DNA of 33,724 nt. It comes from Clostridiales bacterium (GTDB taxonomy: Bacteria; Bacillota; Clostridia; Christensenellales; Aristaeellaceae). This document shows positions 7,167-13,518 of the stretch, one piece after another. The stretch is taken from assembly GCA_015056245.1 (NCBI GenBank), contig SVGQ01000021.1, positions 1-33,724 on the forward strand, given 5' to 3'. A model generated the notes under the pieces. The model searched no databases and had not been told where the DNA came from. It saw only the letters and a program-made list of their open reading frames with translations. The stretch's first letter is position 1, and each line of letters starts with the position of its first letter. Both the position numbers and the translations under genes were made by a program.

Positions 7167-9431
7167 ATGAACCAGGCCGGACAGCAAATTCAGGAGATCG
7201 CCCTTCGTATTCGAGAGATGCGCAACATCATGGGCTATTCCACGGAAGAAATGTCCCTGCGCACGCAGGTGAGCGAAGCTACCTATACCGAATATGAAAC
7301 GGGATTGGTGGATCTGCCCTTCTCTTTCATCCACAAGTGCGCCCTTGCCTTCGGCATCGAACTGACCGATCTGCTGGAAGGCTACAGCGCCAACCTGAGC
7401 AACTATACCGTTACCCGTAAGGATCGTGGTATCACCACCGCCAAGGAGCGGGGTATCCGCATCCAGAATCTGGCCCCCATGTTCCGTCAGAAGATCGCCG
7501 AGCCCTACTGGGTGCGCTACGACTACCTGCCCGAGCAGCAGGATAAGCCCATCCAGCTGGCCACCCACGCCGGTCAGGAGTTTGACCTGATCCTGAAAGG
7601 CTCCCTGAAGGTGCAGATCGGCGAGCAGGTAGAGATCCTCCACGAGGGTGACAGCATCTACTACGACTCCGCCACGCCCCACGGCATGATCGCTGTGGAG
7701 GGAGAGGAATGCTTGTTTTTGGCCATGGTGCTCAATGGTAAGAGCAACGTGGCTCCCGAAATTCAGGAAAAGCATGCCCCGATATCCGAAACCGATCCTG
7801 AACTGTGCTGCAAGAAGTTCATCAATGCGGTGGAGGATGAGAACGGTTCTCTGGTATCCATCGACTTTACCAACGAGGATCAGTTCAACTTCGGCTTTGA
7901 TATCGTGGATGCCGTGGCCCGCAAGGATCCCGAAAAGCTGGCTATGCTGCATGTGTCCCGGGAGAAGCAGGAGCGCCGCTTCACCTTCAAGGATATGAAG
8001 GATCTTTCCAACCAGGCTGCCAACTACCTGACCTCTTTGGGCGTGCGCAAGGGAGACCGGGTTATGCTGGTATTGAAGCGTCACTGGCAGTTCTGGCCTG
8101 CCATGACCGCCCTGTGCAAGCTGGGTGCCATCGCCATCCCTGCCACCAACCAGCTGCTGGCCCACGATTTTGAATACCGTTTCCAGGCTGCTGGTGTCAG
8201 CGCCATCCTGTGCACGGCTGACGGTGATGTGGCCCATCAGGTGGATCTGGCGCAGCAAACCAGCCCCACCCTCAAAACTAAGATTCTTGTGGGCGGCAAG
8301 CGGGATGGCTGGAACGACTTCGACAGCGAATTCAGCCTGTTCAGCCGCCGCTATCTGCGCACGGAGGAAACGCCCTGCGGCGATGATCCCATGCTGATGT
8401 TCTTCACCTCCGGCACCACCGGCTATCCCAAGATCGCCACCCACAGCTTCAAGTATCCGCTGGGCCACTACATCACCGCCAAGTACTGGCACTGTGTGCA
8501 TCGTGACGGCCTGCACTTCACCATCTCCGATACCGGCTGGGGCAAAGCGCTCTGGGGCAAGTATTACGGTCAGTGGCTGTGTGAAGGCGGCGTGTTCACT
8601 TACGACTTCGACCGCTTCGATGCGGCGGACATCCTGCCCATGTTCGGCAAGCACAAGATCACCACTTTCTGTGCGCCGCCTACCATGTACCGCATGATGA
8701 TCAAGCAGGATCTGACCAAGTACGACTTCTCCAGCGTGGTGCGTGCCACCACCGCCGGCGAGGCCCTGAACCCCGAAGTGTACTATCAGTTCGAAAAGCA
8801 GACTGGTCTGCAGCTGATCGAAGGCTTTGGTCAGACTGAAACCACCCTGTCCATCGCCAATCTGGTGGGCCATGCCCATAAGGTGGGCTCCATGGGCAAA
8901 GCCAGCCCCCTGTATGATATCCAGCTGCTGGATCCCGACGGCAACCCCGTCACCCCCGGTCAGGCTGGCGAGATCTGCATCAAAACCAGCGACAAGGTTC
9001 CCTGCGGCTTGTTCCTAGGCTACTACCGGGACGAAGAAAAGACGGCTGCCGTGCTGCATGACGGCTGGTATCATACCGGCGATGTGGCTTGGAAGGACGA
9101 GCAGGGCTACTTCTGGTACGTCAGCCGCGTGGACGATGTGATCAAGTCCTCCGGCTACCGCATCGGGCCGTTCGAGATCGAGAGCGTCATCATGGAGCTG
9201 CCCTATGTGCTGGAATGCGGCGTCACCGGCGCGCCGGATGAAGTGCGCGGTCAGGTGGTCAAGGCCTGCATCGTGCTCACCAAGGACACCGAGGGCACCG
9301 ATGAACTGAAGAAGGACATTCAGAACTACGTTAAGCAGCACACCGCCCCCTACAAGTACCCCCGTATCGTGGAGTTCCGGGACGAGCTGCCCAAGACCAT
9401 CTCCGGCAAGATCCAGCGCAATAAGCTGTAA
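7167..9431 (+). CDS. Fusion of XRE helix-turn-helix, cupin and AMP-forming acyl-CoA synthetase
   Basis: 754-aa protein with three parts. Residues 8-70 form an XRE-type DNA-binding domain ('MGYSTEEMSLRTQVSEATYTEYE'-type HTH). Residues 110-190 form a small-molecule cupin ('THAGQEFDLILKG', 'GDSIYYDSATPHG'). Residues 240-754 form an ANL adenylating enzyme: the phosphate loop 'TSGTTGYPK' (414-422), 'GFGQTE', 'YHTGD', hinge 'RVDDVIKSSGYRIGP', and catalytic Lys748 in 'ISGKIQ'. It should activate a carboxylic acid with ATP and transfer it to CoA; the sequence resembles acetyl/medium-chain acyl-CoA ligases. The start at 7167 has a strong 'aaggaggta' site; an earlier in-frame ATG (7125) sits inside the terminator. 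Expression is governed by the T-box upstream, so an amino-acid-linked acid is the likely substrate (inference). Confidence 0.9.
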   Translation: MNQAGQQIQEIALRIREMRNIMGYSTEEMSLRTQVSEATYTEYETGLVDLPFSFIHKCALAFGIELTDLLEGYSANLSNYTVTRKDRGITTAKERGIRIQNLAPMFRQKIAEPYWVRYDYLPEQQDKPIQLATHAGQEFDLILKGSLKVQIGEQVEILHEGDSIYYDSATPHGMIAVEGEECLFLAMVLNGKSNVAPEIQEKHAPISETDPELCCKKFINAVEDENGSLVSIDFTNEDQFNFGFDIVDAVARKDPEKLAMLHVSREKQERRFTFKDMKDLSNQAANYLTSLGVRKGDRVMLVLKRHWQFWPAMTALCKLGAIAIPATNQLLAHDFEYRFQAAGVSAILCTADGDVAHQVDLAQQTSPTLKTKILVGGKRDGWNDFDSEFSLFSRRYLRTEETPCGDDPMLMFFTSGTTGYPKIATHSFKYPLGHYITAKYWHCVHRDGLHFTISDTGWGKALWGKYYGQWLCEGGVFTYDFDRFDAADILPMFGKHKITTFCAPPTMYRMMIKQDLTKYDFSSVVRATTAGEALNPEVYYQFEKQTGLQLIEGFGQTETTLSIANLVGHAHKVGSMGKASPLYDIQLLDPDGNPVTPGQAGEICIKTSDKVPCGLFLGYYRDEEKTAAVLHDGWYHTGDVAWKDEQGYFWYVSRVDDVIKSSGYRIGPFEIESVIMELPYVLECGVTGAPDEVRGQVVKACIVLTKDTEGTDELKKDIQNYVKQHTAPYKYPRIVEFRDELPKTISGKIQRNKL

Positions 9432-9446
9432 ACGGTAATACGAATA

Positions 9447-9486
9447 ACTTGGGAGGCTTTCCATGATGAAGGGAAGCCTCCCAAGT
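9447..9486 (+). terminator. Long hairpin after the acyl-CoA ligase gene
   Basis: A 13-bp perfect stem ('acttgggaggctt'/'aagcctcccaagt') with a short loop, starting 15 bp after the stop codon. There is no good U-tract, so it may act as an mRNA-stabilising or weak terminator structure and not a strong intrinsic terminator. Confidence 0.55.
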
Positions 9487-9634
9487 CCCAATTGATCACC
9501 TTTCTGTCATTTTGTTTGTATCTGTGATTTACCTCCTTGTTACTGTCTGGAACCAACACGGCGAAGTGATGTTGAAGATGCTGCAGAAGCCGTTGTCAAC
9601 CGTCGACCCGTGTGATATTGACCGGCATCATGTT

Positions 9635-9640
9635 TATAAT
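9635..9640 (+). promoter_or_regulatory. Candidate -10 box immediately before the ACT-hydrolase gene
   Basis: TATAAT at 9635-9640. The best hexamer 17 bp upstream (GTGATA) is poor, and TTGACC lies only 11 bp away. If used, transcription would begin near 9647, giving an almost leaderless mRNA. Read-through from the upstream gene is the alternative. Confidence 0.35.
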
Positions 9641-9654
9641 GCGAGGTGACTGTT

Positions 9655-11091
9655 GTGCGTAAATCTTATGTTACTTCCATGCCGAACCATATCGGAGCAT
9701 TTTTGAAAGCCAGCGAGTGTTTTTCCGCATTGGGTGTAAATATTATTCGCGTCAGCTATAATAAAGCGGTTGACTCACATATGCTGTTTGTTGATGCGGA
9801 GGGCACCGAAGAACAACTGCGAAAAGCGGATGTTGAGCTTGAAAAGATTGGCTATCTGCACAACAACACAGCCAAGACCAGTGTTGTGCTGGTAGAATTC
9901 TGCCTGCTGGATGTGCCCGGCAGCGTAACCAATGTTCTCCGGCTGATCAATGATTTCCGAATCAACATCTCCTATATCAGTTCGCAGGAGAATGGAACGG
10001 ATGTTCAGTATTTCAAAATGGGTTTGTATGTGGACGACCCGGAGCATATCGCTGCTTTTCTGAACGAAGCAGAAAAAATCTGCAAGGTAAGGGTAATCGA
10101 CTACAACCGTTCCGAAAAGATCTATGACAACAGCATCTTCTATACTTCTTATGTAACCAGTCTTGCACAAACCATGAGTTTGCCAGAGGATGTGCAGCAG
10201 GAGCTTTTGGTGCAAGTCAATCTGGCCATGCAGACATTGGATGAACATGGTCTGTCTCCCTACAGAACCTTTGACAGCATCAGCAAGTTTGCCGAACTGT
10301 TGGGGGCTTCCAGAGGCGAGGCGTTTGTGCCCAGAATCAGTACGCATAAGGTGACAGATCAAACAGAAATCATCTTGATTGAACCTCCCTGTGGCAGCAA
10401 CACGATCATTATCAAAAGCAAACAAAAGATTCTGTTTGTTGACAGTGGTTATGCCTGTTACCAGAGCGAAATGCATCAGGTGTTCAGAAGATTGGTGCCT
10501 GCATTTGATGAAATGCACAAAACCATTCTTATCACTCATGCAGACGTGGATCATTGTGGATTGCTGCCAATGTTTGATGAGATTATTACCAGTCCGAGAA
10601 CAGCTGATTGCTTGAAAAGGGAATACAATAAACAGGATGGATACCGGGAGCAGAATCCCTTGCATAAGCCATATATCAATATTTGTAAGATTCTCACATC
10701 TTACAAGGCGGTTCATCCGGATAAGCTCCACGTCCAATGGCAAGAGATCGAGACGCTTCATGCCCCGTTGACACCTATTGGTTACTTCGATTTTGAAGAA
10801 CTACATTTTGAAGTGTATGAAGGAAAGGGAGGGCATCTGCCCGGAGAAGTTGTTTTGATTGACTATGAACATCATCTGACTTTTACGGGTGATATTTATG
10901 TGAACATCCACGGCCTGACGCCGGAACAGGCTGCTTACAATCAATATGCTCCCATCCTGATGACCTCTGTTGATAGTAATCCGAAGCTGTGTGCAGAAGA
11001 ACGAAAGGCTGTTATGCAAAGACTGGGCGTAGGACAGTGGCAGATTTTTGGCGCTCATGGATTTAGGAAAGATTATGTGGTGAATACATAA
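9655..11091 (+). CDS. Tandem ACT domains fused to a metallo-beta-lactamase-fold hydrolase
   Basis: 478 aa from GTG at 9655, chosen because GAGGTGA (9643-9649) sits 5 nt upstream; an in-frame GTG at 9646 would overlap that site. Residues 1-75 and 80-150 look like two ACT domains ('KSYVTSMPNHIGAFLKASE', 'VVLVEFCLLDVPGSVTNVL'), which usually bind amino acids. After a helical linker, residues 235-478 form a metallo-beta-lactamase fold. Its metal motif is 'THADVDHCG' (H295, D297, D299, H300), an HxDxDH variant of the usual HxHxDH. Further ligands are likely in 'GGHLPGE', 'TFTGDIY' and 'FGAHGF'. The ligands look complete, so a hydrolytic or redox di-metal site is plausible. It lies 223 bp after the T-box-controlled ligase and points the same way; an amino-acid-regulated role is inferred. 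Confidence 0.85.
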   Translation: MRKSYVTSMPNHIGAFLKASECFSALGVNIIRVSYNKAVDSHMLFVDAEGTEEQLRKADVELEKIGYLHNNTAKTSVVLVEFCLLDVPGSVTNVLRLINDFRINISYISSQENGTDVQYFKMGLYVDDPEHIAAFLNEAEKICKVRVIDYNRSEKIYDNSIFYTSYVTSLAQTMSLPEDVQQELLVQVNLAMQTLDEHGLSPYRTFDSISKFAELLGASRGEAFVPRISTHKVTDQTEIILIEPPCGSNTIIIKSKQKILFVDSGYACYQSEMHQVFRRLVPAFDEMHKTILITHADVDHCGLLPMFDEIITSPRTADCLKREYNKQDGYREQNPLHKPYINICKILTSYKAVHPDKLHVQWQEIETLHAPLTPIGYFDFEELHFEVYEGKGGHLPGEVVLIDYEHHLTFTGDIYVNIHGLTPEQAAYNQYAPILMTSVDSNPKLCAEERKAVMQRLGVGQWQIFGAHGFRKDYVVNT

Positions 11092-11107
11092 GCCAAACCA
11101 TACAGCA

Positions 11108-11135
11108 GAAGGCAGCATCATCAGGTGCTGTCTTC
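11108..11135 (+). terminator. Weak hairpin after the ACT-hydrolase gene
   Basis: A 10-bp stem ('gaaggcagca'/'tgctgtcttc', one G-U pair) 17 bp after the stop codon with no U-tract. It is a candidate transcript end only. Confidence 0.45.
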
Positions 11136-11183
11136 GTTGGTTGAACACAGTTTGTGTCGCATCAGCTTTCCGACGCATTTTCC

Positions 11184-11255
11184 TTGACTTTTTCCCAAAT
11201 AAAGTGGTATATTCTTCATCGTGAGAAAAGCATCGGATCCCGTCGCTTTTCCACG
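11184..11255 (+). promoter_or_regulatory. aqpZ-like gene promoter and 5'-UTR hairpin
   Basis: TTGACT (11184-11189), 18-nt spacer and TATATT (11208-11213) form a good sigma-A promoter with start near 11220. A hairpin begins at that point (11220-11255): arms 'gtg.gaaaagc' and 'gcttttc.cac' around an inner 'cgg'/'ccg' stem. It is followed by 'gattttcatttt' before the ribosome site, so it could stabilise the mRNA or attenuate it. Confidence 0.6.
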
Positions 11256-11281
11256 ATTTTCATTTTAGGAGGACTCATTGT

Positions 11282-11983
11282 ATGAAGGCTACCAAGAAGT
11301 ACATCGCTGAGTTCATTGGTACTCTCACTCTGGTTACCCTTGGCTGCGGCACCGCTATGCTGGTGGGCTGCAATGCTGCTGCTGGTTCCGGCTACCTGCT
11401 GACCGCTCTGGCTTTCGGTCTGGTGATCGTGGGCATGGCTTACTGCGTTGGCAACATCTCTGGTTGCCATATCAACCCTGCTGTTTCTCTGGGCGTGCTG
11501 ATGAGCAAGGGCATGTCCGTGAAGGATTTCATCGGCTATGTAATCGCCCAGTGCCTGGGCGCTCTGGCTGGTGCCGGCCTGCTGGCTGCCATCTTTGGTC
11601 TGGGCGGCGTGGTTGACATGACCGGCGGCTTCGGCTCCAACGGTCTGGCTGGCGTAGGCGGCAATGCCATCGCCGGTCTGCTGGTGGAAATCGTGCTGAC
11701 CTTCTTCTTCGTGCTGGTTATTCTGGGCGTCACCTCCAAGAAGGCCGGCCATGGTTCCTTCGCTGGCGTTGTGATTGGCTTCACTCTGGTTCTGGTGCAC
11801 ATTCTGGGCATCGGCCTCACCGGCACCTCCGTCAACCCCGCCCGCAGCTTTGGCCCCGCTCTGGTGGCTCTGTTCACCGGCAACGCCGCTCCCATCGCCT
11901 GCCTGTGGGTATTCATCGTTGGCCCCTTCGTTGGCGCTGCTCTGGCTGCCATCGTGTACAACTTCCTGGAGAAGGATGCCTAA
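11282..11983 (+). CDS. aqpZ: Aquaporin (MIP family water channel)
   Basis: 233-aa membrane channel with six predicted transmembrane helices and two half-helix loops. Both NPA boxes are present: 'CHINPAVSLG' (loop B) and 'SVNPARSFGPAL' (loop E). The His in 'VHILGIG', followed by 'TGTSVNPARS' with Arg three residues after the second NPA Asn, matches the narrow aromatic/Arg filter of water-selective AqpZ, not the wider glycerol-facilitator type (which usually has insertions and a longer length). It should carry water across the cytoplasmic membrane under osmotic change. The start at 11282 follows 'aggaggactcattgt'. It is monocistronic: its own promoter lies upstream and a strong terminator at 12004-12039. 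Codon use is strongly biased, suggesting high expression. Confidence 0.9.
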   Translation: MKATKKYIAEFIGTLTLVTLGCGTAMLVGCNAAAGSGYLLTALAFGLVIVGMAYCVGNISGCHINPAVSLGVLMSKGMSVKDFIGYVIAQCLGALAGAGLLAAIFGLGGVVDMTGGFGSNGLAGVGGNAIAGLLVEIVLTFFFVLVILGVTSKKAGHGSFAGVVIGFTLVLVHILGIGLTGTSVNPARSFGPALVALFTGNAAPIACLWVFIVGPFVGAALAAIVYNFLEKDA

Positions 11984-12003
11984 TTGGCTGACTGACCCTG
12001 TTG

Positions 12004-12039
12004 CGCCCCGCCCTCTGTTCCAAGAGGACGGGGCGTTTT
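12004..12039 (+). terminator. Intrinsic terminator of the aquaporin gene
   Basis: GC-rich stem 'cgccccg.cctc'/'gagg.cggggcg' with loop 'tgttccaa' and a TTTT tail, 20 bp after the stop codon. Confidence 0.85.
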
Positions 12040-12042
12040 GCG

Positions 12043-12071
12043 TTGCAGCAGGTTTTGGTCTTTGCTATAAT
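12043..12071 (+). promoter_or_regulatory. Promoter of the SDR-peptidase unit
   Basis: TTGCAG (12043-12048), 17-nt spacer and a consensus TATAAT (12066-12071), about 50 bp before the SDR start codon and directly behind the aquaporin terminator. Confidence 0.7.
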
Positions 12072-12123
12072 GGAGCAAGGAAGTGCCAGCGGTGCAACAT
12101 GACGCTGGGAAAGGAGCAAAACA

Positions 12124-12840
12124 ATGGAATTTCAGGATAAAGTAGTGGTGGTCACCGGCGGTGTGCAGGGCATTGGCAAGTGCATCTGCGATATGTTCCG
12201 GCAGGCAGGGGCCAAGGTGTGCATCATCGATGTGCAGGAGAACGACTATTTTACCGGTGATCTGGCGGATAAGGCCACGCTGGAAGCCTTTGCAGCCAAG
12301 GTGATCGCCGATCACGGACGGGTGGACTGTCTGATCAACAACGCGGCTCCGCTGTTCAAGGGCATTGACCAGTGCAGCTATGAGGAGTTTGAGTACGCCC
12401 AGCGGGTGGGTGTGACCGCGCCCTTCTACCTGACCAAGCTGTTCCAGCCATACTTTGCCAAGGGGGCCAGCATCGTCAATATTTCCTCCAGCCGGGACCG
12501 GATGAGCCAGCCCCAGTCGGAAAGCTACACCGCAGCCAAGGGCGGCATTCACGCGCTGACCCACGGACTGGCGGTCAGTCTGGCAGGCCGGGTACGGGTC
12601 AATTCCATCTCCCCGGGCTGGATCGATAATGACTACATTGTTTATGAGGGCCCGGATGCCGCCCAGCAGCCTGCCGGGCGGGTGGGCGATCCCCGGGACA
12701 TCGGGCACATGGTGCTGTTTCTCTGTTCGGAGAAGGCGGGTTTCATCACGGGGGAGAATATCTGCATCGATGGCGGCATGACCCGGCTGATGGTGTACCA
12801 TGGCGACCATGGCTGGACGCTGAATGAAGGGGAGAGCTGA
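12124..12840 (+). CDS. Short-chain dehydrogenase/reductase (SDR) oxidoreductase
   Basis: 238-aa classical SDR with a Rossmann fold. The nucleotide-binding motif is 'TGGVQGIG' near residue 12, the structural motif 'NNAA' near residue 75, and the catalytic Ser and YxxxK appear as 'NISSS' and 'SYTAAKGG'. The C-terminal 'GENICIDGGM' is also typical. An Asp after the second strand ('CIIDVQE') favours NAD(H) over NADP(H). The second glycine-rich position reads Val-Gln where FabG-like proteins usually have Ser/Arg-Gly. The substrate is unknown; the family covers sugars, sterols, alcohols and 3-oxoacyl groups. The start at 12124 follows 'gggaaaggagcaaaaca'. Its stop is one base before the next start, so the two genes are coupled. 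Confidence 0.87.
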   Translation: MEFQDKVVVVTGGVQGIGKCICDMFRQAGAKVCIIDVQENDYFTGDLADKATLEAFAAKVIADHGRVDCLINNAAPLFKGIDQCSYEEFEYAQRVGVTAPFYLTKLFQPYFAKGASIVNISSSRDRMSQPQSESYTAAKGGIHALTHGLAVSLAGRVRVNSISPGWIDNDYIVYEGPDAAQQPAGRVGDPRDIGHMVLFLCSEKAGFITGENICIDGGMTRLMVYHGDHGWTLNEGES

Positions 12841-12841
12841 G

Positions 12842-13309
12842 ATGAAACGCGCGCTTTATGTGCTGTGGCAGTGCACATGGGGGATCCTGCAGACTTTGCT
12901 GGGCTTGATCCACTTTCTGATTTATTGGCGCTGTCCCCATTTCTGGTATCATGGCGCAGTGGTGACCCAATGGGCCAATAAAGCCAGTGTGTCGCTGGGG
13001 CTGTTTGTATTCGTGACGGACGATCTGCCCTACTATGACCGGGTGGCGGATACCATGACCCGCCCTGAACTGGCACGCAGATTGCTGGTGCATGAGTATG
13101 GTCACACCATCCAGTCGCTGCTGCTGGGGCCGCTGTATCTGCTGGTCATGGGCGTGCCCAGCATGGTATGGGGCTTCTGGCCAGCCTTGAGCCGCAAGCG
13201 CAGGGATAAACAATTGTCCTATTTTGCTTTCTTTACGGAGCGCTGGGCCAATGCTTTGGGCGAGGCAGTCACAGGCGAGGAGTCTATGGGACAGATGGTG
13301 ATCGATTAA
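12842..13309 (+). CDS. Small membrane-associated protein with an HEYGH (HExxH) zinc-protease motif
   Basis: 155 aa from ATG 12842, chosen for its position 1 nt after the SDR stop and its 'ggggagagctgag' ribosome site. Residues 4-28 are a hydrophobic segment ('LYVLWQCTWGILQTLLGLIHFL'-like) and a second hydrophobic stretch lies near 93-113, so it is probably in the membrane. 'LLVHEYGHTIQS' (84-88) is a zinc-binding HExxH; a Glu in 'FTERWANALGE' (residue 133) is a candidate third ligand. This pattern fits a small metallopeptidase, but the family is one I do not recognise, and inactive relatives exist. Co-transcribed with the SDR gene; the functional link is unknown. Confidence 0.75.
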   Translation: MKRALYVLWQCTWGILQTLLGLIHFLIYWRCPHFWYHGAVVTQWANKASVSLGLFVFVTDDLPYYDRVADTMTRPELARRLLVHEYGHTIQSLLLGPLYLLVMGVPSMVWGFWPALSRKRRDKQLSYFAFFTERWANALGEAVTGEESMGQMVID

Positions 13310-13396
13310 GGTCTTTCATCCTTATGCCACAAGGTCTTTATAGCGATGCGTCAAAAAAGGTGGATCGGTACAAAAACTGCATATCCAGCGAAAAAT

Positions 13397-13444
13397 AAAG
13401 CAGGCAAGCAAACAGATTTGTTCTGAAAATGCTTTCCTGCTTTT
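13397..13444 (+). terminator. Terminator hairpin after the SDR-peptidase unit
   Basis: A 14-bp stem with one mismatch ('aaagcaggcaagca'/'tgctttcctgcttt') ending in TTTT. The 5' arm ('ggcaagcaa') can alternatively pair with 'ttgcttgcc' at 13448-13456, which overlaps the next promoter's -35. Confidence 0.7.
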
Positions 13445-13448
13445 GTGC

Positions 13449-13477
13449 TTGCTTGCCCTCGCTGGCTATGATATAAT
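13449..13477 (+). promoter_or_regulatory. Promoter of the GGDEF-EAL gene
   Basis: TTGCTT (13449-13454), 17-nt spacer and consensus TATAAT (13472-13477); predicted start near 13484, about 35 nt before the start codon. Confidence 0.65.
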
Positions 13478-13518
13478 TTTATAAAACAATGTAACACAAC
13501 GACATGAGGATTCGCAAG

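Noticed and set aside
6990-8879. Long minus-strand frame (629 codons) over the acyl-CoA ligase
   Set aside because: It is antisense to a clearly recognisable ligase and the T-box; no start signal or recognisable motif.
9618-9640. TTGACC and TATAAT before the ACT-hydrolase gene as one promoter
   Set aside because: The spacing is only 11 bp, too short for a sigma-A promoter; only the -10 was listed, at low confidence.
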